From: Deroplatys truncata
Lineage: Eukaryota; Arthropoda; Insecta; Mantodea; Mantidae
DNA: 64,000 bases
NCBI GenBank assembly: GCA_030765065.1
Contig: CM060977.1
Span: 100,085,795-100,149,794, forward strand
Reading direction: 5' to 3'
The notes under the pieces: generated by a model
What the model was told of the DNA's origin: nothing
Seen by the model: only the letters and a program-made list of their open reading frames with translations
Database searches by the model: none
In this document: positions 1 to 10,235 of the stretch, in pieces
How positions within the stretch are numbered: position 1 is the first letter of the stretch
How the letters are laid out: the number at the start of each line of letters is the position of its first letter
Made by a program: the position numbers and the translations under genes

Positions 1-440
1 ATTAATAACAGACGGAAACGGCTGATGCCACGAGCAAAGTTATTCGAAATAAATTGGCTTCAAGAGATCTACATTTCTTGTGCAGTAGGATTTCATCTAT
101 CGCTTAACGTTTATCAGTTATACATTATACAAAATTCCTTCCGAATTAAGAGGAATTCAAAGGGAATTCCCGTAAAATTCAAAATATACAATTATTCGTA
201 ATTTAGATATCTTTAATATATGGTATTTTAATCAAAATCGTTAGCCACTTTTTTAGAAAATAAAGAATTTCTAAAAATGTTCTATATAAAGTGAGGTTTT
301 ATATCGGGATACTTCCATAAAAATCTAGGATTCGCACTTTAGGAAGATACTGAAATTAAATACCAAGTTTTATGTTGATCCGAATTTTTGTTTCTCTCTT
401 ATGTTCACAGACACACACATACACACGTATCATTTCTAAA
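1..440 (-). repeat. HER interspersed repeat, truncated copy
   Basis: Non-coding copy of the hairpin-ended repeat (HER), in the orientation whose hairpin would lie on the right. It runs from the 'clearing' motif near position 20 through the TTTTAATCAAAATCGTTAG block to the CA-rich stretch near 410, then stops before the hairpin. Matched by eye to full-length copies at 45678 and 51510. Confidence 0.7.
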
Positions 441-448
441 AACCTGAT

Positions 449-1612
449 TTGATACATTTACATGACTTTAGCTACCCTCTATCTTTATTAGTGGGCATAC
501 AAATTATTCTCACTAAAGCTAATTTTTCTATCTAGTATATTTAATCCGAATACACTTCTGCAAAAATAGCTAATTTACACATTTCGTTATAGATACAAAG
601 AGAACAGCGATAGTCAAATGTTTAACAACTGGACGCTATATCTGCCTTAAAATTCCATACTGTTTCCATGACATCGAGAGAAACAACTGAAAATCATAGA
701 ACTTTACAAGAATGACTAGTATTGAACAATTCGAACCCTAATAGCGGATCTCAGAAATAGCTTATGCACAGCAAAGCTTGTTTTAAGTAAATTGTGTGGT
801 TTGAAGAGATCTACATTTTTTGTATGTTACGTTTCGCTTATCTTTTTTTTTTTTTTGTAGGGGCGGCCCCACACCCGCCGCCCCCGGTGACGATCATCCT
901 CAGAGGCTACATCGTCTCCCCGTGCTGTTATTTCTAACATGCAACTAGGGGGGTGCTTTGTTAGGAGTGACGTGCTAGTGCGTGGAGAAAGATGTGAGTT
1001 AAACATGGTCGGGTTTCGCGGAAGCACCCCGGTTGGTAAGTTAAACTACTCATGCGAGCATGCAGAACATGCAAGCGTGTCTGGTTGGGTTTACCGGCGC
1101 CAGCCATGGCAAGCCCTGGCTGGCGCTCGGGGGTTAGTATGGGTTAGGTTGGGTGGGAGTGACAGGGATGCGTTAAGAGCTCGCTTAACGTTTACCAGTT
1201 ATATAAGATTACACAAAGTTCCTTCCAAATGAAGAGAACTTCAAGGCTATTCCTATAAAATTTAAGATATAATTTTTATTTTTTATGTAAATATCTTTAA
1301 TATGTGATACTTTATTTGAAATCATTAGAGCCATTTTATTGAAAAATAAAGATTTCGAAAAACTGCTTCCAGCAAAGTGTGGAGGATTTTATTGAACATT
1401 TTTGTGTCGCATCTTTAACCTAAACACCAAGTGTGGTATTTATCCGACTTTTCTTTTTGAGTTATACTGTTCACAGACCCCTTTTTAAAGTTGCTTTTTT
1501 GGATTCAGGCCCTCAAAACATTTATTTCCGATGAATCTCTGTATCGAATTTTTGGATGGAATGCAACACCTTCTCTACCTACTATGTACGTGGTAGAGAA
1601 ACTAAAAATGAT
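449..1612 (-). repeat. HER copy split by a poly(A) retroposon
   Basis: Begins with the ACATGACTTT..TACCC end and finishes at the hairpin end, arms TCTCTACC and GGTAGAGA (about 1572-1603). The repeat is interrupted at 841-1180 by a GC-rich retroposon and resumes at once. Without the insertion and its duplication it is about 817 bp, close to the 840-865 bp of intact copies. Confidence 0.75.
841..1180 (-). mobile_element. Poly(A) retroposon (5'-truncated LINE end or SINE), 7 bp target duplication
   Basis: A 340 bp GC-rich block inside an A+T-rich HER. Its left edge is an oligo-T run (minus-strand poly(A) tail). TCGCTTA occurs immediately outside both edges (834-840 and 1181-1187), and the HER reads continuously across the junctions if one copy is removed. 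This is the signature of target-primed retrotransposition on the minus strand. No reading frame is recognisable; 5'-truncated LINE 3' end is my best guess, a SINE or processed pseudogene is possible. Confidence 0.8.
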
Positions 1613-1617
1613 ATTTT

Positions 1618-1731
1618 GTATTCTGGGTGCCCCAAAACACGTACTTTTGTGAAATCTTTATATATATATTTTAGATGGAAAGTAATATCTTCCTGCCTAG
1701 AATGTACGTGGTAGAGAAAGTAAAAATGTTA
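1618..1731 (-). repeat. Extra HER hairpin-end fragment in tandem
   Basis: A second degenerate copy of only the last ~110 bp of HER follows the first hairpin end. It again ends in a GTGGTAGAGAAAGTAAAAAT-like terminus (about 1711-1730). Tandem capture of the terminal hairpin suggests either unequal exchange or an element with repeated ends. Confidence 0.6.
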
Positions 1732-1749
1732 TATGTTGCATTCACTTAA

Positions 1750-2332
1750 CTTTCTCTGATAACTACGACATAAACGACATATGACCAGGAGCGTAGGAGT
1801 ACTTGGCACCACGACCTAAGGAGATCCTTTGTGCCCAAGCCCTCAAAAGAGCGCCCCCGGGAGGGAAGGATGAGGTAAGAGGAGACAGAGGGCGGCGGAA
1901 TTGAAAGCGCTACAGAGCAGACGGCAGGGGCCCTACATTTTACAGGTTGAAAAACTGCGGTAGTAGCTGGTAAAACCGGCTCCCCCGCTGCAGGCTTGCA
2001 CATATCACCGAGGGCCTGTGACTCGGAGATCGTCCCCTTTCCAGGGGACGAGGTGTTACAAAGAGCATCCTTTTTTCCTGCCATGCGACGCCGAGAATCC
2101 CGGCGACACTTGCAACCCTGAAACAACCAAGGAAATGCAAAGTGAGGCGAAATGAGAAAGGAGGTGAAATGGAGGGACAGGAAAATCGCGGTATGTAATA
2201 ATGCTTCCTAGCATTCACCAAGCGTCCTAGCGAACTGGAGAAACCCCATAAAAAGCCCATAGGTCAGGAAGGTCGACCTCGGGAATTGAACCCAGAACTT
2301 CCGAATGTGAGTCACACGGACCACTTCTCTCG
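1750..2332 (-). repeat. Long tRNA-headed SINE-like element
   Basis: Read on the minus strand from about 2330, a tRNA-like head has a box A-like AGTGGTCCGTGTGACTC and a box B-like TCTGGGTTCAATTCCCG. It is followed by a ~500 bp GC-richer body with C+T-rich tracts. The frames in it are chance. No target duplication was found. Confidence 0.5.
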
Positions 2333-2344
2333 ATTCTGAAAACT

Positions 2345-2700
2345 ACAACGTATTTTTACTTTCTCTATCACCTCATTAAGCCTGTAGATAAGAGGAAGTG
2401 TTTTACTCCACCCAAAATTAGATATCGCGATTGCACTAGGAATATGTCTTTGAAGTCCACTGAACCCAAAAGTCATTTTTAGAAAAAGATTCGTGTATGT
2501 ATGTGTGTCAGTGAACAAAAGGAAAATCCGATTAAATACCAAACGTAGTATTTAAGATCTATAAGAAAATTCTCCTACCCAAAACTACCCTTTAGATGGA
2601 AAAATTTGGAAAAAATTGGAAACTTTTGATTATTTTAAAAATGGCTTTAAAATTTTTTAATAAAATATCATAGGTTTAAGACATTTGCATGAAAAGTAAA
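2345..2700 (+). repeat. HER copy, truncated, hairpin on left
   Basis: Starts with TTTACTTTCTCTA at about 2353, carries the 'gaatccaaaa' and GT-rich blocks, and ends in the ATATCATAGGTTTAAGACATTT block. The remaining third is missing. Confidence 0.6.
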
Positions 2701-3116
2701 AGTAATCCGGGATGTTCTGAGAATAGTGTGACACAACGGCTATGGCCTAAGATTATCGGGAGGTCCGCGTCAGGCAATCGGAGATAAACGAAGAAATGTC
2801 GCGCTCTTACGCGGCGTAAACACCAGAAGAACTTTTGTTAGACAACCAAAATATTCTGCAACTTCCCCCTCACCCCCAGAACGTGTGTCCAGAAGGTTAG
2901 AATGTTCTGTGGAAGATTCCATTGTTTATATAAGCGAGCGCTTTCACGAGAGTCAGTCGAGTCGCTCAGTTATGTCAGTCAGTGAGTGAGCAAGTTAGCG
3001 AGTGCGTTTTGGTGTGACAAAAACTACTGTTCTCCTAGCAAGTTAGTGACGACTGCTGTCACTGCTGTACTACTGTGCGATACACTCGTGTTGGGAGCAT
3101 AACTGGCAGTATGCCC
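2700..3116 (+). promoter_or_regulatory. Promoter-bearing repeat, copy 1: heat-shock-element-like array, TATA, initiator
   Basis: At 2891-2920 the GAA/TTC pentamer pattern of heat-shock factor sites is repeated: GAA at 2892, GAA at 2900, TTC at 2905, GAA at 2912, TTC at 2917. TATATAAG follows at 2927-2934 and TCAGTC at 2953-2958, placing the initiator A 28 bp downstream of the first TATA base. The downstream leader (to about 3110) is homologous by eye to 17800-17890. No protein is encoded. It may be the 5' end of an LTR or LINE, or a duplicated gene promoter. Confidence 0.5.
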
Positions 3117-4005
3117 GATATATTAATATATGAATTAATATATGAACTATGGTGATTATCTTGTGTTTTGGTTGTTACTATTACATTTTTATGATGTTAT
3201 TATACTCCTTGCCACGGCTGCTGTTGTTTGGTTTTCTGGGTAGAGCAAGTTTAACTTTTCAGGGTGTGGTACGGGAAGGAAGGTAAGAAGTAACAACTCT
3301 AACAAAAGATTAAATCCGTAGAAGAACACAATGCTTTAATGGCACACGCATTTCAGCTTTAGCACAAAATTACACAGTTACTTTAGTTAGTTGGAGCTGT
3401 AGAACGGTCCTGAGCAATCAAGTATTTTTATAAGTGATCTAGAAATAATGGTAGTATTTATCACGCCTTCCTAAAATATACGTGGTTTCCGCTCTCACAT
3501 CTTTAACTTTTAAATTAATAACACTTCAACGTTCCTACTACATTATGAGAAGTAAATAATAATGCCTGCTTCTGAGAGCTTACATGTATTTTATTCACAT
3601 CGCAGCACTTTATACACAATCGCCTTGGCTGATGGGGACGCTACAACTAACTTCCCTAAACTTAAACATTTTAAACATATTCTTTCTTAAAGTCTCATTG
3701 GCTGTCTTAGTTCAGTTTGGAACCTTCAGTCTATTGCTCATTGTTTCAAACATGTGATCTCGCTACAAAAATATGTTGTGTGCGCTTATTTTCTATAGCA
3801 CAAAGACTCAAGGTCTGGCTTTTATGACTTCCCATCACAAGTCCTTTTTGCCTGGGCCCATATTCTAACAAAACATGTTTGTCGGCTTTTAACAAGGGTT
3901 CCACAGCTCCAGCTAAACACTCACACATACATAAACCTATTAATATTATTTACATTATTATGTACATGGTATATATAGCCATAGTTACTGTCTCAACTGC
4001 AGAAC
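3117..4005. other. Unassigned stretch interrupting the promoter repeat
   Basis: A+T-rich, no credible coding frame. It separates the promoter half (ends about 3110) from a downstream block at 4010-4260 that is contiguous with the promoter in the copy at 17690-18045, so most of this stretch is probably an insertion of about 890 bp. Its termini and class were not identified. Confidence 0.35.
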
Positions 4006-4260
4006 GAGAGATTTTAGAAATCTTGTGTTCGACTACACAGAGTGAACGTCCGAAAGGAGAGGCTACGTCACGAAGAAAGTGAAGTGAGGGGGAATTTGAA
4101 CTACTTCACATTAGTGAAATCGAAATGAATGTTGAAACAGATGAAAACAATGACATTAAGAACTGGAAGAGGTGACATTTGAAAAACTGGACAATGTCAC
4201 AATAGCCTGCGAAGTTTTGTTGATTCGGAATGAGTTTGTTATAATTAGTAAACCCTAAGA
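4006..4260 (+). repeat. Downstream part of promoter repeat, copy 1
   Basis: Resembles 17885-18045, sharing an ATCTTGTGTTCGAC-like start, a 'cattagtgaaat' block and a GTCACAATA-type end. It lies about 900 bp away from its promoter half at 2810-3116. Confidence 0.4.
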
Positions 4261-4951
4261 GGTAGGGTTTACTCACGATCTGCTATTATTTTTATAACAG
4301 TTTCTTCTTTGTTTTAATACATTTTCATACTTGGTGTCTAGTGATGCGACTCTTTTGATGACCTCAGTCGTGAAATTTGCAACACCAAGCACCAAGCGTA
4401 GATCATATCAATCAGGTACCTACAGACTTAAAACAAAGGAAATGGAATAAGGCAATACAAAGGAAAACGTGATTAGGAAATGATTGTGCAAATGCACCTA
4501 AACTGAATTTACTATTCGTATATTACAGTACAGAATACCTTTCTTTAACAGAATAGCATTTATAAAGATTCGCCCCTAAATAAGAATTAACGAACTTCTA
4601 CTTTAATATAAGTATAATTTGATGAAATTCTCTACTTGTGTAACACTCACAACCAACATTTTTCAACTTGTTAACTTTCTTTAAGGTAAAACTTTTACAT
4701 TTGCACATAAACGTTTCACTCGTTCCTTCTACATTTAACTGGCGTTTAGTCATTCGCAAAACCTGCTCAAAATACGTACAGAAGATCTCAAATACAAAAA
4801 CGCACGAAGTGCAATTATTTTACTTCACCTTCAACAAATGAATATGAAGTACACAAAATCATGAAACGTACGTACACAATAGGAATTTAGAAAACAGTTA
4901 CAAAAAGGATAGTTACAAGAATTTTGACAAGACCGAAACTTTTAGTCATAT
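4261..4951. other. No feature recognised
   Basis: A+T-rich sequence with no supported gene or repeat end. It ends at the left target duplication of the ORF1-only retroposon. Confidence 0.5.
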
Positions 4952-4973
4952 GTCGTGAGGGCACAGCTCCGAG

Positions 4974-6176
4974 ATGGCGAGGAAGAAGGGTCGCTCTGTC
5001 GCCGCTCCTGCTAAGGCAGGAACCTCTTCATCTCCTCCGGCATCCGTCGAGGAGATTTCGCCGCAGCCGCCGCAGCCTAGGGCAACCTACGCTTCGACCG
5101 CCGCCTCGCCACGTGCCAGCGCAGCTTCGCCGGGACTGCCTCCGCAGTTGCCGCCAGCTTCACCGCAGCCAACGCCGCCGATCCTGGATACTGTCCAGCC
5201 AGCGCAGTCACAGCCTGTGCCTCATGGGAGGTACAGCGCTGTAATCCGAGGGGTCCCGAGGGACCTGCCAGTCAGGTTCCTCATCAGCGCAGCACGCCAG
5301 CAGTGGTCTTCAGCCATGAAGGCCGCTCGGATCCACGGAGCACAGGGACCCACATCCCTAGTCAGAATCGAGTTCGCAGACCCTGGTGACCAGGAAGCGG
5401 CCTTGAGGGCGGGCCTGCCCTTGTGAGGGCGGTGCTTACACATCGAGGCTAGCCGAATGGAACGCCAGGTTCCCTGCCGACGCTGTTGTGCCTACGGGCA
5501 CAACGAGAGCTCCTGCACGGCGAAACCAAGGTGCCACTACTGTGGCGCTTCCAGCACTACGTCTTCGTGCACACAGCACGACCTTCGCCGCCGACACCGC
5601 TACTGTGCGACCTGTGGAGGGTCAACACATTTCACCGGGCAAGCGCTCTGCCCCCTGCATCCTTGCAGGAAGGCAACGCCGAAGCCGCCAGCACCTTCAT
5701 CGCAGCCAGCTTCACCTTCACAGACGCCGACACCAGTTCCATCACCAGCGCCGACACCATCTTCAGCAGCGATCATCGAGGAAGTCCAGGGCCTACGCGA
5801 CGCCGTTCAGGATCTCCACGCGGAGTTCCTGAACATGACGACGAAGCTTACAGCCCTGGAGGAACTCATCAGGGACCTTCAAGACACCTCAGCTGCTCAG
5901 CAAGTTTTTCTAGCTGGGCAGTTCGAGACCTTCACTACTAGACTCAGCACCATCGACAACTCCAAACAGACCTCAGCTTCAGCAACAGACACCATCACAC
6001 AACACCTAGATTCCATCGACATCGCCATCAGATCCCTGGAAGCGCAGCAGCACCAACTTCGGGCCTACTTCCAGGAGACAGCCATACCGGAGGCCCCAAG
6101 TAACCGCCGAAGGCCTCCGGACAGCGCAGCATACTCAGAAGAGTATATTAGCAGGATGCAACTTCACAAGAAGTAA
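4974..6176 (+). pseudogene. Jockey-type LINE ORF1 (Gag-like nucleic-acid-binding protein), one in-frame stop
   Basis: The frame from ATG 4974 to TAA 6176 is 401 codons, broken only by TGA at codon 151 (5424-5426). Residues 1-83 are Pro/Ala/Ser-rich. Residues 84-150 resemble the PRE/C2HC-associated domain of Jockey-group ORF1 proteins (RYSAVIRGVPRDLP start). Zinc knuckles follow: CX2CX4HX4C at 168-181; a second with the usual His replaced (CHYCGASSTTSSC); and a third CX2CX4HX6C (CATCGG..H..C). A Pro/Ser-rich linker and a coiled coil rich in Leu/Gln/Glu occupy roughly 270-375. Jockey ORF1 proteins bind element RNA and form ribonucleoprotein particles. The knuckle spacing matches the Jockey pattern. 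C+G content is far above the flanks. The broken middle knuckle and single stop suggest modest decay. Confidence 0.8.
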
Positions 6177-6514
6177 GTTCTACGCCAACCTACACCTTCC
6201 ATACAATCACCTTTCCAACTCTTACCTAAACCCACGCCATTTTTCACTAGTGTTGCAGTCAGGTTTCATGGCTGCAACCTAGTAACCACCTATCCCGCTC
6301 CAGCCCATAGCGCGGAGACATCCATCTTTCACATACTAACGCGGGTGCTATGCGGGACTGCACAAAGCCACGCCATTCCACTTTTACCTTCTTCCTTTTT
6401 CCACCGGTGGAGGAGTTTTTAGTGGGTATGCCGACTATTGGTGAGTCCCACACTCTCAGTCCCGACTCCCATCGGGGCTGGGGTCAGTGATTAAATCATT
6501 TTCTCCTCCACTCG
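6177..6514 (+). other. 3' UTR of the ORF1-only retroposon
   Basis: About 340 bp between the ORF1 stop and the ten-A tail. It has a GGAGGAGTTTTTAGTGGGTA block and a C+G-rich inverted pair (GACTCCCATCGGGGCTGGGGTC) near the end. A conserved 3' UTR is what a partner LINE reverse transcriptase would recognise. Confidence 0.5.
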
Positions 6515-6532
6515 AAAAAAAAAAGTCGTGAG

Positions 6533-7005
6533 TTCGGTGCTTCCGAGCCTGTTGTATAAAACTTATCCGGTGGCTGGATTCTCGCAGACTAACTTCTCTT
6601 CATCAACGCCGAACCAGCTACTTGCTCAGTGCGGAGAGGGGAGATAGTTGGCGACGGCACTGCCTTTGCCTTTACGGTGGCGAAACGATGAACCTTTTGT
6701 CTGGTGACGTCATATTGGCGCAAAATGATAGTCCAGCTGTCCAGATAAAATTCTGGAAAGTTCTTTATGGCGGATCTTGACGTGTTGTAACATGTACAGC
6801 ACTTGTGGCAGGTTCTGATAACTGCCGTGAGGGAGTTGTGCCCAAAATGTCACAACAAAAGCGAACTACATAAAAAACACAGCAGTGGTCTCAACAAATC
6901 ATACAGCTTATGTCAAACTTTGTGTGGCGTTAACCACTTTAGAAATATTCTTTGTTATTGGTTTGAACTCTCTAAATACTTTATACTTTTTCAACTGCAA
7001 AAGCT
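6533..7005. other. Unassigned GC-richer flank
   Basis: Contains a TATAAA-like box (6555-6560) and a purine-rich segment, but no coding frame or repeat termini I can support. Confidence 0.4.
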
Positions 7006-7007
7006 AT

Positions 7008-7192
7008 TGATGTTTACTTTCCCTATTACTTAGCTACTTTAAGTAGAGGAAATACAGCATTCCATCCAAAAATTTGGTAGCGAGATTTCACCGGAAGTAC
7101 ATGCTTTGAGAGTCTCTGAATAAATAAATACATTTTAAAAACAGGAATTTTATGAGAAGTTCCGTATCAGTGTGTGTGTATGCAACAAATCA
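7008..7192 (+). repeat. HER copy, hairpin end only
   Basis: TTTACTTTCCCTATTAC at the left, then the ATTCCATCCAAAAATT and CACCGGAAGTACAT blocks, ending in the TG-rich run near 7170. About 180 bp of an 850 bp element. Confidence 0.6.
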
Positions 7193-8280
7193 TATACATT
7201 GGAAGAATTAAAAGGAAACATCAGAGGAGAAATTTACCGAGTTTCTTATATTGAACTCTCTAGTGGGAATGAGAATATGTCAGAAATGTGTGAATAGGCA
7301 ACAATTATCTTATGATAAGGTATGTGGTTATAATCACTGTAATTGTAACTGCAAATAAGAGAACGTGAGGCGGTTGTGGGGATACTATAACTGTTTCGCT
7401 CCGAGCTACAGCGGCCGGCATGCGAGTATCCGTGCGGTGGCCACATTGTGAAAGAAAAGCACAGTAGAACGCATGTTTAGGCAAATTCACCAGTTTTGAA
7501 AAGCATATATCTCGGAAACAATGGAATATTGGTTGTTTCCATAACTGTACAGTATTAAAAGTCCTCTCTTTAGGAAGGGTTGCTTTGTTGTTTGCAATGA
7601 GCAGCGCCTTGGTGAGTGAGAAAGCTTTTTATCCCTCCTCCATAGAGGATATGTCCTATAAAGGCATTTTATTGAGAGAGGTTTGCAAGAACCTCTTATG
7701 GCGAGAGAACTTATTATGGCGAGTCAGTTTTTGTTGAACGTCCTGTATCCTGTTACTGTTTTGAAAGGCAGCTTAAGTCTGAAAAATAGTTGTTATTCTC
7801 AATCCTATACATTACACCAGCTTGGTTTAATCCGATTGCCTTCCTCGTGCACTTTAAACTCGGAATCTCAACTTGATATTGGAATATACGGACGGCATGC
7901 TACAATCTAGACCATTTACTGCGTACCGTGCCGGCTGTCTCTGTCCCCCCTAACGGAAATTTATCACCCTGTTCCTTGCTTCACGACAGCCGGTGAATGA
8001 TTCATGTAACGCTCATGTTTGCCGCAGTGCTAGCCAGCTATGTTTCATTTCTTCCCCGGTCCTTTCTTCTAGCATTTTAAAGGGCCATTCATGACACGAT
8101 TTTCTAAGAGGTAATACATAATATTTTCGAAGTTCCTTAATTAAAACCCATACTGATACAGGCTGTCCGGCCTATAGCTTTAACATTACAAACGTCTATA
8201 ACTTTTAGCTGTCATATTCCGATAAAAAAATTCTTTCATCTATGATTAGAAGGTGTCTTGAAATTTATGCACATTATTTG
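7193..8280. other. No gene recognised
   Basis: A+T-rich sequence. One short inverted pair, CCGGCTGTC (7931-) and GACAGCCGG (about 7985-), is separated by roughly 48 bp. No other structure was supported. Confidence 0.4.
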
Positions 8281-8297
8281 GAACAATGACAATATAG

Positions 8298-9410
8298 GCC
8301 ACCCCTGTGGTATGGCGTTAGCGTATATGTCTCACATTCAATAGGTCTTGCGAGTGTATTTCTTATAATGTTTTTGTATTTGTGTTTACTTCACGCGTTG
8401 AAGCCATCTTGTGACGTCATTCATTTGTTAGGTTTGTTAGCTCCATCTGGTGTTAGCAATTTGCGGCAGTATTAGTTTTTTTTTTGTTTAAAAAAATGCT
8501 AGTTATTTTATTTAATTTTGGTTCTTTGTCCTCCGGCTAGCTTTTGGGTCGAGTACTTCTCTTTATACAGGTTGTGTAAACGGAAAGGAATCTTTTATCC
8601 AAAGATAACACTGATGAAAGAATTTCTTTTGTACTTTTATTGTCGAACACTTTCACTATCACATTTACACATTGATCTAGACACTCGCCAAACTGAAACT
8701 GTTATAATAACTTCTTACTTATCACTTTTAATCCACGTACTTCAACCTTTTGTATAATTAACTTTACAACACTTTAGATTTTTCATAATTCTCCTACGCG
8801 TAACTTGTGAATCTATAGCCGACGTGTAATATTTCTGCTGGACTGAAGGCGACGTGTATCATACAAAATATTTTCGACGAACTGACGGGAATGCGACGTG
8901 TAGTATACAAAGAATTTTGATGAACTGACGGACCGAAGGACTTTACCTCTAACCTAGCTTCTATTTATACTTCTACTCCCCGATATGCCTAAAGATTATA
9001 ACTGAGCTGCTATTGGGTAATAAAACGCGCCAACATTAGCGTCTATTTTAATATCCAATGAAAATTATGAATACATATGCTCTAGGGAAACATTCCAGAA
9101 GATTCTCAAGGAAAAAACGCGCCAACATTACGTAACTTCCTCGTTTCCAATAATGATAAACAGCTCACCCCCTCGCTGCATTATTGCACGCTATTATTGA
9201 CAGTTTCAGTAAGGTCGTATAAACTTACTTCTCAACAATAATTACAGTCAACAAACATCTCAAATCAATGTCACATAAAAATGCATATTCATATTACAAT
9301 CATTATTTACATTTAAGTAATTTGTGATACAAATTACTGCATCAGTCTCAAGTTCGAATCTCTGTTAGGGTGAGTTTTTTGGATAATGTTTTCTTGCGAG
9401 GTTTTTCCCT
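8298..9410 (+). repeat. tRNA-derived SINE split by a solo LTR
   Basis: The left half (8298-8348) has a box A-like TGTGGTATGGCGTTAGCG. The right half (9345 onward) has the box B-like AAGTTCGAATC followed by TCTGTTAGGG. Joined across the LTR they give a tRNA-like spacing. The split falls between the A and B boxes. Confidence 0.6.
8349..9344 (-). repeat. Solo LTR, family LTR-A, target duplication GTCT
   Basis: 996 bp with TG at 8349 and CA at 9344, flanked on both sides by GTCT (8345-8348 and 9345-9348). It is homologous throughout to the 936 bp LTRs of the retrotransposon at 30928-39556, and lies in the same (minus) orientation. A minus-strand TATA box and AATAAA-type signal are at matching positions. 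It contains short tandem units with GACGTGTA.. and GACGAACTGACGG cores (about 8818-8940). A 4 bp duplication around a lone LTR indicates LTR-LTR recombination. Confidence 0.85.
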
Positions 9411-9790
9411 AGGTTCATATGAGCATAATTTCATCCATTTTATTCATCGTCCGATATGGTTTAACTGGTTAAAGGACACTAAATCAGAAAGAAAATTAAA
9501 TAGAGAATTACGGAATTACAATGTGAAAAAATTGGGATGTGCACACCAAAACAAAAATATTCTGTTTTCTTTGACTGACGAATACGAAATCTGCAAAGCA
9601 ACACACTTAACTCTGGCTAATTCGGCGCTCAGCAGTCCGGCCTCTTACTAATCTGGCCCACATTTGGTTCAGTGCCGAACATCAACAAAATATCGTTCAT
9701 CATTAGGTATTCCTTTTAGTAGTGCGTTAACATTCATTCTTACTGCATATGGACTACAAATGATACATGACATGAAGTAATTGGGGCAGG
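9411..9790. other. No feature recognised
   Basis: A+T-rich; the 93-codon frame here shows no family resemblance and starts without a supported ATG context. Confidence 0.4.
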
Positions 9791-9839
9791 AAGTGTGTCA
9801 GGTTCAAGTTTTAGGGTAACTCCCCGGTATTTGCCAGAA

Positions 9840-9932
9840 ACGTAGAGAAAACCTCAGTTAGGGAGGATTTGAACCACAGACCTCCAGTTTATGAGTCCAT
9901 GCCTTAGCAAACTCAGCTATTGGAGCCCTCCT
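9840..9932 (-). repeat. tRNA-like SINE head
   Basis: On the minus strand, GGAGGGCTCCAATAGCTGAG starts a tRNA-like fold. It has a box A-like TAGCTGAGTTTGCTAAGGC and a box B-like GTGGTTCAAATCC, and closes with a CTCCC stem partner. The body continues leftward to about 9790. Calling it a functional tRNA gene is unsafe because the arms are imperfect. Confidence 0.55.
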
Positions 9933-10235
9933 GATTTGATGATGCGGACGGAGGCATGCTTCATCGGTACTGCATGCATCTAGTTCGTATAATGCACTGC
10001 TGGAGAAAAGTGTAGCCATCCGTTGATACAGAGTTGCAGCCAGTACTGAGCGACAGCGATGAGGCAGTCTATTTGGAATCGTCAATGGATGACTCCGTAC
10101 ATTGAATGGCTTAGTGAGGAAAACTGTGAGGTAGAACAAATTTTAACAGATGAGCTAATCAAATGCTTGCAGGAAAGTAATGATGAAGTGGATACAGGAG
10201 GAGAGAGCATGAAAATTCCTCACACAGCTGCGACA

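Larger units (their letters stand above)
4960..6524 (+). mobile_element. ORF1-only non-LTR retroposon (HAL1-like) with poly(A) tail and 8 bp target duplication
   Basis: GTCGTGAG lies directly left (4952-4959) and directly right (6525-6532). The right copy follows ten A residues (6515-6524). The 1,565 bp between holds a 14-15 base leader, one ORF1 frame and a ~350 bp 3' UTR. No reverse transcriptase or endonuclease ORF is present. Intact duplications mean the unit inserted as one event, so the lack of ORF2 predates insertion or arose by template jumping. It would need a Jockey-type LINE for mobilisation. The alternative is a LINE that suffered a precise ORF2 deletion after insertion. Confidence 0.8.

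Noticed and set aside
1746..2260. Two overlapping minus frames of 126 and 106 codons
   Set aside because: They overlap in different frames inside a tRNA-headed SINE-like repeat; open by composition.
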